From Bacillota bacterium (lineage in GTDB: Bacteria > Bacillota > Tb-RUG-66): 5,914 nt of DNA. The stretch spans positions 1 to 5,914 of the forward strand of contig JAEEYS010000095.1 of assembly GCA_016288255.1 (NCBI GenBank). The letters run 5' to 3'. Shown here one piece after another: positions 1-5,365 of this stretch. The position numbers and the translations under genes are program-made. The notes under the pieces were generated by a model, which worked only from the letters and a program-made list of their open reading frames with translations, was not told the DNA's origin and made no database searches. Position 1 is the stretch's first letter, and each line of letters starts with the position of its first letter.

Positions 1-964
1 TTCGTTTTTGATATTCTTCCGGCGGATTTTCCCCGTAGCGTTCTTTTAAGCCCTGCTTGGTCAGATCCTCCAAATAGCTGTCCTCATCGGCATACTCTTC
101 CGGAATAGCAAAGTCCGGCTGATGATAATGCCCAAACTCAATTTCCACATTGCACATCTCTGCGATCTTTTCCGTATTTTCCAGCGCTTTTGGGATATAA
201 GAGAACAGCTCTTCCATCTCTTCCGCCGATTTCATATAAAATTCTTCCGTAGGGAACCGCATCCGGTCCTCATCGGACACAAATTTAGCCGTTTGGATGC
301 AAAGAAGGGCATCATGGGCTTCCGCGTCCTCTTTCACCAAATAGTGCACGTCGTTGGTGGCCACCAATTCTGCGCCGATCTCTTCCGCCAAACGGATCAA
401 ATCATGGTTGGCCCGTTTTTCTTCCGGCATCCCATGATCCTGTATCTCAATAAAATAATTTTCTTTTCCAAACAGATCCTGATAAAAAAGCGCCGTCTCT
501 TTCGCTTTTTCATAATCCCCTTTTAACAAATAAGAAGGCACTTCCCCGCCGATACAAGCGCTCAAACAGATCAATCCTTCATGATACTGCTTAAGCACCT
601 CATGATCGATCCGCGGTTTATAATAAAACCCTTCCATAAAGCTTTTCGATACCAGCTTTAACAGGTTTTGATACCCTTCCTGATTTTTGGCAAGCAGGAT
701 CAAATGATACTGATAATCATCCATTCTTGCCTCTTTGTCCGTCAATTTTCTCGGCGCCACATAAACTTCGCAGCCCAAAATAGGCTTGATCCCCTGTTTT
801 TTGGCAGCCTTATAAAAATCGATGACCCCGTACATGGCTCCATGATCCGTAATGGCAACCGCAGACATATTTAATTCCTTTGCCTTTTCGATCGCCTTTT
901 CGATCCTGGTCGCGCCGTCTAAGAGGCTGAATTCCGTATGTAAATGAAGATGCACAAAACTCAT
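1..964 (-). CDS. dnaE: DNA polymerase III alpha subunit, N-terminal part (partial at window edge)
   Basis: Replicative DNA polymerase subunit, cytoplasmic, acting at the replication fork. My reverse-strand translation gives 321 codons with no stop, beginning MSFVHLHLHTEFSLLDG. The visible part is the PHP domain and its immediate continuation. It has the HLHLHTEFS signature (residues 5-13), ITDHG (38-42), an ILGCEVYVAP stretch (62-71), GFYYKPRID near 112-120, and an ATNDVHYL motif in the later part. These metal-site motifs are typical of DnaE. PolC is unlikely because its PHP domain is interrupted by the exonuclease and does not begin the protein. The family is about 1100-1200 residues, so roughly two thirds lie beyond position 1. 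The start is supported by GAGAGGG at 970-976, five bases upstream of the ATG. Two SigA-type promoters lie in the leader. The organism may also carry polC, as Bacillota usually do; DnaE1 versus DnaE3 type cannot be settled from this fragment. Confidence 0.96.
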   Translation of the reverse strand, partial: MSFVHLHLHTEFSLLDGATRIEKAIEKAKELNMSAVAITDHGAMYGVIDFYKAAKKQGIKPILGCEVYVAPRKLTDKEARMDDYQYHLILLAKNQEGYQNLLKLVSKSFMEGFYYKPRIDHEVLKQYHEGLICLSACIGGEVPSYLLKGDYEKAKETALFYQDLFGKENYFIEIQDHGMPEEKRANHDLIRLAEEIGAELVATNDVHYLVKEDAEAHDALLCIQTAKFVSDEDRMRFPTEEFYMKSAEEMEELFSYIPKALENTEKIAEMCNVEIEFGHYHQPDFAIPEEYADEDSYLEDLTKQGLKERYGENPPEEYQKR

Positions 965-1022
965 ACCGACCCTCTCGCTTCTTTTTGATCTTATACTTTA
1001 TTTTACCATATCCTTACAACAT

Positions 1023-1051
1023 ATAATAGAAAATTGTATTCTCTTTTTCAA
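1023..1051 (-). promoter_or_regulatory. Proximal SigA-type promoter of dnaE (P2)
   Basis: On the minus strand TTGAAA (1046-1051) is followed after exactly 17 bases by TATTAT (1023-1028). Four of six and five of six positions match the consensus. It would start transcription near 1016, giving a leader of about 50 bases before the dnaE start. The DNA is AT-rich, so chance matches are possible. Confidence 0.5.
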
Positions 1052-1102
1052 AAGACTCTTTCTTATTTTTGTTTTTCTTGTTACATCCGCTTTGTCGTTT
1101 GC

Positions 1103-1131
1103 ATTATACTATTGTCTTATAGAAGTTGCAA
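1103..1131 (-). promoter_or_regulatory. Distal SigA-type promoter of dnaE (P1)
   Basis: On the minus strand TTGCAA (1126-1131) and a perfect TATAAT (1103-1108) are separated by 17 bases. The site lies directly after the terminator at 1169-1208, as expected for a new transcription unit. Transcription would begin near 1096 and leave a leader of about 130 bases before dnaE. Confidence 0.75.
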
Positions 1132-1168
1132 TCGGTTTTTAAAAATGCCTGTTCCCACCCTGCCTATA

Positions 1169-1208
1169 TAAAAATTGTCCATGAAAAGCGATTATCTTTT
1201 CATGGACA
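1169..1208 (-). terminator. Rho-independent terminator upstream of dnaE
   Basis: A perfect 13-bp stem (1176-1188 with 1196-1208, arm TGTCCATGAAAAG on the plus strand) encloses a 7-base loop. Read on the minus strand it is followed by ATTTTTATATA, a usable U-tract. It would end transcripts arriving from the TVP38-type gene and insulate the dnaE promoters. Read on the plus strand the stem is followed only by a short T run (TTTCATG), so plus-strand termination would be weaker. Confidence 0.8.
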
Positions 1209-1397
1209 TTTCATGTCTCTTGAGAAAATATTTTCATTGCATTTTTCAACTTTACTTTCGTCATTCTTTTCAATTTCCGGGTCTTACGACCTTTTCTTCC
1301 TATTTTCTCAGAGATCTTACCGTTATGAGCAAGGATTTCTCCTGCTCACACTGCTATTTTGCGCTTTCTTTTTCAAAATACACCGGTAAAATCTGGA

Positions 1398-2018
1398 TCA
1401 CAGCAGATCATTTTTGATCATATAGTTTTGATATACTTTTCTAAAGACCAAATATGCCGCCAGGAGACCGCACAGAACAAGAGCGGATTTCAAAGGCTCG
1501 CTGAACAAACCGATGATATGATGACTTACATAGCTTAACAAAAAGATCATCACCGTTTTCCCAAAAACGAGCGGAATAAAATACTCTTTCCATGTTAGCC
1601 CTACAATACCTGCCGCGATAGAGACCAAACAGGAAGGCGTTGCCGGAAAACAAAGCAGGAAAAACAAGGCGTCCGGTCTCGAATGTTTCAGCCGTTCCTT
1701 GATCTTATGCAGCCGCTCATGCTTTAAAGAAAACCGTTCAAACCAATCCCGCGCTATTTTTTTTACAATATAATAAACGCACATAGAGCCTATGCAGGTG
1801 CCGATCAAAGAATAAAGATACCCCAGTCCGAACCCAAAAATACTGATATTGGCCAAAACGATGGCAGCCAAAGGTACAGGCGGGAAAAAAGCCTCCAAAA
1901 TAGGAAAACCGATCCCAAGCAAAACCCCGTAGTTTTCGATCAAAGGCTCGATATATAAAGTATATTGGGAATTCAACATCCGAAAAACATTTTCCATGGT
2001 CAAGAATTCGTTTCCCAT
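1398..2018 (-). CDS. TVP38/TMEM64-type VTT-domain membrane protein
   Basis: A 206-residue integral membrane protein of the VTT (SNARE-associated, DedA-related) superfamily, whose members include lipid and lipid-carrier translocases. An amphipathic N-terminus is followed by a hydrophobic reentrant-type segment around GIGFPILEAFFPPVP (residues 35-49). A membrane segment (about 62-85), a basic cytoplasmic stretch (86-114, many Lys, Arg and His), the second signature FPATPSCLVSIAAGIVG (124-140) and two more membrane segments to about residue 192 come next. I chose the ATG at 2018 because AAAGGTG lies nine bases before it. A GTG at 2030 and an ATG at 1997 are in frame but have no convincing ribosome site. 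The family usually has an Arg three residues before the first Pro of the second signature; here that position is Leu122. The substrate is unknown. A promoter lies just upstream, so it is probably monocistronic. Confidence 0.85.
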   Translation of the reverse strand: MGNEFLTMENVFRMLNSQYTLYIEPLIENYGVLLGIGFPILEAFFPPVPLAAIVLANISIFGFGLGYLYSLIGTCIGSMCVYYIVKKIARDWFERFSLKHERLHKIKERLKHSRPDALFFLLCFPATPSCLVSIAAGIVGLTWKEYFIPLVFGKTVMIFLLSYVSHHIIGLFSEPLKSALVLCGLLAAYLVFRKVYQNYMIKNDLL

Positions 2019-2059
2019 ATCGCAACACACCTTTTGCTGTCCATTGTCCTTCTATTATC

Positions 2060-2088
2060 ATTATACTAACAAAACGAGAAAGGTTCCA
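2060..2088 (-). promoter_or_regulatory. Probable promoter of the TVP38-type gene
   Basis: A perfect minus-strand TATAAT lies at 2060-2065. The best -35 candidate at 17-base spacing is TGGAAC (2083-2088), which matches only three of six consensus positions. The start would fall near 2053, about 35 bases before the ATG. The terminator of degV lies just upstream, so a separate promoter is expected here. Confidence 0.55.
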
Positions 2089-2160
2089 TCTTATATTCAT
2101 GATTTTATTCTTACCTGTTTTTCTTTTTTTTACCGATTTCTTTTTTCTTTTTCTCCGCAT

Positions 2161-2204
2161 AAAAAAGAAAACCTAGCAGTTCGTTTTTCTCTGCTACGTT
2201 TTCT
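2161..2204 (-). terminator. Rho-independent terminator of degV
   Basis: The arms 2166-2179 and 2191-2204 pair at 13 of 14 positions, with one mismatch at 2173/2197, around an 11-base loop. On the minus strand the stem runs directly into TTTTTT. It begins 15 bases after the degV stop codon. The plus-strand reading is also followed by CC and six T's, so it may be bidirectional. Confidence 0.88.
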
Positions 2205-2218
2205 CCTTTTTTATGGGA

Positions 2219-3199
2219 TCAAAGCTTGATCCAAGCTTCTTCCGTTTCTTCTATTTCGCCTTTCTTTCCTTTTTTGTCCTTTTTTTCTTTTTTCTCTTTC
2301 TTTTCTTTCTTTTCTTTTTTCTCTTTGTCCTTTTTGCTGCCTTCTTCTCTTTCGATATAGCCAAACCCCAATACGCCCGGTCCTACGTTGCCGCCGATGA
2401 CGGAGCCGAGGACAAAAATAGAGTCTACTTCTATATTGAGTTCTTTTTCAAATAAGCTGACAAAATAATCCGTTTCTTCCGGATCGCTGGTAGAAACCAC
2501 TGCAATCAAATTATCCTGTCCCACGCATTTTTTTGCCAAATCGATCAACCGTTTGATCGCTTTTTTTCTGCTTTTCACTTTTTCCGCTACCACAACGACC
2601 CCGTTTTCCACCGTTAAGATCGGCTTTACACTCAAAAGATTCCCGATCACCGCTTCCGCTGCGCCGAGGCGGCCGCTTCTTTGAAAATAAGTCAAAGTCC
2701 CTGCGGAAAAATAAACTTTTGCTCTTGATTTATGGATCTCCAAAAGCTGCACGATCTCTTTGCGGGTCTTTCCTTCTCTTGCCCATTCTGCCGCCATCTT
2801 GACCAAAGCGCCTTCCGCCAAGGTCGCTGTTTTGGAATCCACCACGGAAATTTTCGGCTCTTTTTCTTCTCCGATCAATTCTTTTGCCAAACATGCGCAC
2901 TGATATGTGCCGCTTAACCTGGAAGAGATCGTGATACAAACGATTTCCGCCTCCGGTGTTTCGGAAAAAATTTCCTCAAACGCATTCATAAAAGCCATAG
3001 GACTGGGCTGAGAAGTCGTGGGATGCACATCGCTTACCACCAGTCTTTTATAAAACATCTCCGGGGTCATTTCTATTTTATCCAAATATGTTTCTTCTCC
3101 GTAAATCACTTGCAAAGGCACCATTTTTATTTGATTTTCTTCTAAATATGTAAGTTCTAAATCAGCTGTGCTGTCTGTTACAATACGCACCATGCTCAT
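2219..3199 (-). CDS. DegV family fatty-acid-binding protein (FakB-like) with Lys/Glu-rich C-terminal tail
   Basis: DegV proteins bind one fatty acid. The FakB members present it to the FakA kinase, which makes acyl-phosphate for phospholipid synthesis; this family role is established, but the identity of this copy as FakB is inferred. Residues 1-281 form a full DegV domain: VTDSTADL (7-14), PTTSQPSP (60-67), ISSRLSGTYQ (91-100), GRLG in the second subdomain, and GPGVLGFGY at the end. The Ser and Thr residues of these motifs usually contact the fatty-acid carboxylate. The usual length is about 280-290. This copy runs to 326 because of a tail of repeated KKE units (about 289-314) ending GEIEETEEAWIKL. 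The ATG at 3199 is preceded by AGAGGG (3207-3212) at seven bases; a second in-frame ATG lies two codons later. A perfect consensus promoter and a FabT-like palindrome precede it, and a terminator follows. No fakA is visible in the window. Confidence 0.94.
   Translation of the reverse strand: MSMVRIVTDSTADLELTYLEENQIKMVPLQVIYGEETYLDKIEMTPEMFYKRLVVSDVHPTTSQPSPMAFMNAFEEIFSETPEAEIVCITISSRLSGTYQCACLAKELIGEEKEPKISVVDSKTATLAEGALVKMAAEWAREGKTRKEIVQLLEIHKSRAKVYFSAGTLTYFQRSGRLGAAEAVIGNLLSVKPILTVENGVVVVAEKVKSRKKAIKRLIDLAKKCVGQDNLIAVVSTSDPEETDYFVSLFEKELNIEVDSIFVLGSVIGGNVGPGVLGFGYIEREEGSKKDKEKKEKKEKKEKKEKKDKKGKKGEIEETEEAWIKL
2222..2238. repeat. Short perfect inverted repeat at the end of degV
   Basis: AAGCTTG at 2222-2228 and CAAGCTT at 2232-2238 form a 7-bp hairpin with a three-base loop, covering the last codons of degV and ending next to its stop codon. 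It lies about 20 bases before the terminator hairpin. It may be chance from codon choice (Lys-Leu and Ala-Trp), or it may protect the transcript end. Confidence 0.5.
2258..2335 (-). repeat. Low-complexity KKE-coding tract in degV, homopurine on the coding strand
   Basis: This segment codes for the lysine-rich tail of DegV. Positions 2277-2326 are an unbroken run of 50 pyrimidines on the plus strand (purines on the coding strand). The 13-mer CTTTTTTCTCTTT occurs at 2287-2299 and again at 2314-2326, exactly 27 bases (nine codons) apart. In-frame period-27 repetition is what replication slippage would leave, so copy number may differ between strains. Confidence 0.85.
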
Positions 3200-3234
3200 A
3201 TTTTTTCCCTCTATTCATACCAAATTCTCAATTA

Positions 3235-3248
3235 GTTTGATGTCAAAC
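3235..3248. promoter_or_regulatory. FabT-like operator palindrome in the degV leader
   Basis: GTTTGA-TG-TCAAAC is a perfect palindrome with a two-base centre, flanked by AATTA on the left and CAAATT on the right. It lies about 9-22 bases downstream of the expected degV start site, a normal position for a repressor operator. It resembles sites of the MarR-family fatty-acid regulator FabT of streptococci and lactococci (TTTGA-NNN-TCAAA, half-sites recalled from memory). The centre here is one base shorter than in those sites. The regulator itself is not in the window. Confidence 0.55.
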
Positions 3249-3263
3249 CAAATTACAAAGGGT

Positions 3264-3292
3264 ATTATAGCCTATGTATTTTGGGCTGTCAA
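3264..3292 (-). promoter_or_regulatory. Perfect consensus SigA promoter of degV
   Basis: On the minus strand TTGACA (3287-3292) and TATAAT (3264-3269) are separated by exactly 17 bases, matching the consensus at all 12 positions. The start site is expected near 3257, about 57 bases before the degV ATG. Such a strong promoter usually needs a repressor, which fits the palindrome just downstream. Confidence 0.93.
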
Positions 3293-3340
3293 GATTTTCT
3301 CCCCCGCTTTTGATCCCCCAGCGCTCATTTTTTCGGACGA

Positions 3341-3694
3341 TCACGGTTCTTCCCAAAAACCGCCCTTATAGAAATTCTCATTTCCGAGAGGCGTTGCTGT
3401 CAATCGGAACATGACGCAGCCGTCCGGACATACGATCGTTTTACTGTATTTGCTGTCTCCGCCGAGATTTTCAAGGTCGCCGCCGCTTCGAACGGACTCC
3501 ATCAGCGGATAAAGCATCATCATCGTTTTGGAACAGATCCCATAACCGGTCTGATTGACCGGACAGCCGTATGTGCAAGTGTAAATATCGCCGATCTCCT
3601 CACCATTGCGGCAATATCTCTCCGTATGATCTCCCCGAAGAAATCCAATGACCTCAACCTGAAACTCATATTCTTCGTCATACCACTTTTTCAT
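3341..3694 (-). CDS. TIGR04076 family cysteine-rich small protein
   Basis: A soluble protein of 117 residues with no signal peptide or membrane segment. I recognise it as TIGR04076, a family of roughly 90-120 residues of unknown function, common in anaerobes. It has six cysteines: Cys28, the pair Cys40/Cys44 (CTYGC), Cys54, and the pair Cys89/Cys93 (CPDGC). Two CX3C pairs plus two single cysteines suggest a metal or iron-sulfur site, but this is inference. Other conserved-looking stretches are KTMMMLYPLMESVRSGGDLE (56-75) and the C-terminal GNENFYKGGF (104-113). The ATG at 3694 is chosen because AGGAGGAGG (3701-3709) sits six bases upstream; the in-frame ATG at 3721 has no such site and would add nine residues. 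It follows the flavoprotein gene at a 75-base gap with no terminator or promoter between, so the two are probably co-transcribed. No terminator is visible after it before the degV promoter. Confidence 0.88.
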   Translation of the reverse strand: MKKWYDEEYEFQVEVIGFLRGDHTERYCRNGEEIGDIYTCTYGCPVNQTGYGICSKTMMMLYPLMESVRSGGDLENLGGDSKYSKTIVCPDGCVMFRLTATPLGNENFYKGGFWEEP

Positions 3695-3700
3695 AACCGT

Positions 3701-3709
3701 CCTCCTCCT
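3701..3709 (-). promoter_or_regulatory. Strong ribosome binding site that fixes the TIGR04076 start
   Basis: AGGAGGAGG on the minus strand, six bases before the ATG at 3694. This is the strongest Shine-Dalgarno sequence in the window. It lies inside the longer open frame that begins at 3721, which argues against that upstream start. Confidence 0.9.
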
Positions 3710-3769
3710 ATTTCCGTTCACGATACCTCGACCGCCATTTTTTTATTCGCGATCCTACTCACAACCATA

Positions 3770-4408
3770 TTACTTTAACACCAAATCGGCTCCCATACGG
3801 AACACCTGCTTACATTCCTGCGGAAAAACCTTTTCATGGCGTTCCTTTTTTGCCGCAGGATCAAACAGCGTCCATTGCCAGTCTGTTTTACTGTAATCCT
3901 TCAGTTGAAGCGTATCTCCGCTGACGAAAATCTCTGTAGGGCCGACAAAGCGGCTCAAAGTCTGCTGATAGTTTTGCATCATATCCATAAAATAAGTATC
4001 CGGAGCATTGCTGGTCATGATAAGAATGACCGGAATGGGATGTTCGTTGCAGCATGGGGTCTCCAAATTATACGTCAAATTCTGGAAGATAAGCCGCTCA
4101 TATAACGCGCGGAAAGACGCTGTCATTTCTGACAGATAGTTTGGCGATCCAATGATCAGCCCATCTGCGCCGCGAATTGCATCCAAAACGGGTGTCAGCC
4201 CGTCACGGCAAATACAATGTCCCTTATTTTTTTCTTTCTTACAGCCAAAACAGGAAATACATCCCGTATATTTTTCCAAACGAAATAAATCAAATTTTTC
4301 TACGACGGCTCCCGCCGACTCTGCTCCTTTGACTGCCTCGTTGACCAGCGTATCCGTATTCCAGCCCTTTCTTGGTCCCGCGTTGACGGCAATAATCTTT
4401 TTTTGCAT
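3770..4408 (-). CDS. Flavodoxin-fold FMN protein, iron-sulfur flavoprotein (Isf)-like
   Basis: A cytoplasmic protein of 212 residues of the NADPH-dependent FMN reductase / flavodoxin-like group. The first strand and FMN-phosphate loop are KKIIAVNAGPRKGWNT (3-18), the usual GSPRKxxNT with Ala-Gly in place of Gly-Ser. The second flavin loop is GSPNYLSEMTASFRALYERL (87-106). Between them is a cysteine cluster, CISCFGC followed by CIC (Cys50, 53, 56, 65, 67), that is CX2CX2CX8CXC. Isf proteins bind a 4Fe-4S cluster with a compact CX2CX2CX4-7C motif, so a cluster is likely here, though the spacing to the fourth Cys is slightly longer. Isf proteins pass electrons, for example from ferredoxin; the partner here is unknown. 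The ATG at 4408 is chosen because GGGGGG ends seven bases before it; the ATG at 4423 is in frame but has a weak site. It probably forms an operon with the TIGR04076 gene. A plain FMN reductase remains possible. Confidence 0.88.
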   Translation of the reverse strand: MQKKIIAVNAGPRKGWNTDTLVNEAVKGAESAGAVVEKFDLFRLEKYTGCISCFGCKKEKNKGHCICRDGLTPVLDAIRGADGLIIGSPNYLSEMTASFRALYERLIFQNLTYNLETPCCNEHPIPVILIMTSNAPDTYFMDMMQNYQQTLSRFVGPTEIFVSGDTLQLKDYSKTDWQWTLFDPAAKKERHEKVFPQECKQVFRMGADLVLK

Positions 4409-4522
4409 TGTCTTTCCCCCCATCCGGTTTTTCCTGTTTTAATACTTTTCGTTCTATTTATTTATTCTGTATTCTTCTTTGCGGCAAACATGATACGCTC
4501 CGCTTTTCCCCGCTGTCTTAGT

Positions 4523-5173
4523 TTATCTTCCCGTATCTGCCTTGTTCTTTTTTGGCATCTGATCGGCAGGTGTTCTCATTTCAGATTTTTCGATCACGAT
4601 TTTTCTCAAAAATTTACTGAAATAATAAAGTCCTATTACAACAATGGCAAAAATCACCGCAAAAAGCGGAAAATAGCTTTGCGCGAAATGGAGCGTTCTT
4701 TCAAAGTTTCTTCCAAAAAACAGCCCCAACACCAAAGTCCATACATGCCAAGGAAATATCCCCAAAAAAGTAAATGCCAAAAATTTAGAGATCTTCATAT
4801 CATACATGCCCGCAAAATAAGAGATCAGATTCCCGATCCAAAGAGGGCGGGTCACGCAAACGCTCAAATCGCCGTATTTCAAGAAATATTTTTCCACCAA
4901 TCCAAAATACTTATTTTCTTTCGGGATCCATTTCTGCACTTTTTCCCCTATATAATACGGCCCCATGGCGCCAATGCAGTATAAAAGAGCGCACACCAAA
5001 GAGATCCATAACAAATCCGTAAAGGAATGGACTAAAAAAATACCGCCGATAATGAGAATGATCATACAGGGACAAGGGATGGACAAGCCTTCAAAAAGGC
5101 TCCCTATAAAAATCAAAGCAAAATGCAGTGTTTTATATTGTACAAAAAAATCCAAAATCATCTGAGGATTCAT
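4523..5173 (-). CDS. DedA family (VTT domain) membrane protein, divergent
   Basis: An integral membrane protein of 216 residues, near the usual DedA length. DedA proteins are lipid-carrier flippases or lipid scramblases and affect envelope stress and proton-motive force; the substrate here is unknown. The first signature is SLFEGLSIPCPCMIILIIGG (25-44), keeping the family Glu (E28) and the two prolines (33, 35). The second signature is TRPLWIGNLISYFAGMYDMK (108-127), followed by KFLAFTFLGIFPW. A final membrane helix (about 169-186) leads to a basic tail rich in Lys and Arg. The usual RFxPxxR has become RPLWIGN: the second Arg is Asn115 and the Pro is Trp112. The acidic residue expected after PGx in the first signature is Met37. 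The ATG at 5173 has GGAG (5183-5186) nine bases upstream. No terminator is visible after the stop, so readthrough into the flavoprotein gene, 114 bases away, is possible. Confidence 0.9.
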   Translation of the reverse strand: MNPQMILDFFVQYKTLHFALIFIGSLFEGLSIPCPCMIILIIGGIFLVHSFTDLLWISLVCALLYCIGAMGPYYIGEKVQKWIPKENKYFGLVEKYFLKYGDLSVCVTRPLWIGNLISYFAGMYDMKISKFLAFTFLGIFPWHVWTLVLGLFFGRNFERTLHFAQSYFPLFAVIFAIVVIGLYYFSKFLRKIVIEKSEMRTPADQMPKKNKADTGR

Positions 5174-5241
5174 TTTATGTTACTCCACTTTTCCATAAAT
5201 TTTATTTTCCATTGTGTTTTCATCATAAAAAGGTTAAGATA

Positions 5242-5270
5242 ATAGTAACCAATTTTTTATTTTCATTCAA
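5242..5270 (-). promoter_or_regulatory. Candidate promoter of the DedA gene
   Basis: On the minus strand TTGAAT (5265-5270) and TACTAT (5242-5247) are 17 bases apart, each matching four of six consensus bases. The start would be near 5235, about 60 bases before the ATG. The intergenic DNA is very AT-rich, so this is only the best candidate. Confidence 0.4.
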
Positions 5271-5321
5271 TATTTTACCTCATATCTCCTATAAATGGAG
5301 TAATAATTTCAAATTTTGGAT

Positions 5322-5327
5322 CATAAT
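5322..5327 (+). promoter_or_regulatory. Candidate -10 box for pgpA
   Basis: CATAAT matches five of six positions of the -10 consensus and lies about 39 bases before the pgpA ATG. No good -35 hexamer is found 16-18 bases upstream, so the call is weak. No better-placed candidate was seen between the DedA gene and pgpA. Confidence 0.25.
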
Positions 5328-5365
5328 GTGGATGAAAAGCTATTTTGAAAGGAGTGTTTCAAGAA

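Larger units (their letters stand above)
965..1397. other. 433-bp gene-free stretch between the TVP38-type gene and dnaE
   Basis: The left part (965-1131) is the dnaE leader with two promoters and the Shine-Dalgarno site. The middle holds the strong hairpin at 1169-1208. The right part (1209-1397) has no recognisable gene but carries several small inverted repeats: 1224-1235 (GAAAATATTTTC), 1280-1291 (minus strand GGTC-GTAA-GACC), 1326-1348 (TGAGCA-GGA around a GAAA loop, one bulge) and 1356-1379 (six-bp arms, 12-base loop). Two of the loops fit the GNRA tetraloop rule on the minus strand. The right part could be a structured 3' UTR of the preceding gene, a small RNA, or decayed coding sequence. 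It matches no riboswitch class that I can recognise by eye. Confidence 0.6.

Noticed and set aside
122..526. Plus-strand open frame of 134 codons
   Set aside because: It lies antisense inside dnaE, whose motifs are unmistakable; its translation is rich in Phe, Ile and His, as expected from the reverse of a purine-rich coding strand.
1126..1417. Two overlapping plus-strand open frames (87 and 80 codons) in the gene-free stretch
   Set aside because: No Shine-Dalgarno site and no family resemblance. Both run through the 1176-1208 hairpin, and the composition (many Phe, Ser, Leu) fits an antisense shadow.
2019..2030. GTG start at 2030 for the TVP38-type gene
   Set aside because: Its own upstream region has no ribosome site, and the GTG is part of the AAAGGTG that serves the ATG at 2018.
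3200..3340. Terminator after the TIGR04076 gene
   Set aside because: The region has C-rich and T-rich runs but no stem followed by a U-tract on the minus strand, so no terminator is called.
3168..3371. Plus-strand open frame of 67 codons over the degV promoter region
   Set aside because: It overlaps the degV start, operator and promoter and the end of the TIGR04076 gene, and shows no ribosome site or family features.
4403..4984. Plus-strand open frame of 193 codons
   Set aside because: It is antisense to most of the DedA gene, whose signatures, ribosome site and length support it; the plus frame has no recognisable domain.
5180..5303. Inverted repeat TTACTCCA (5180-5187) / TGGAGTAA (5296-5303) between the DedA gene and pgpA
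   Set aside because: Only eight bases, more than 100 bases apart, with no extension, and the left arm is the ribosome site of the DedA gene; chance is the simplest explanation.
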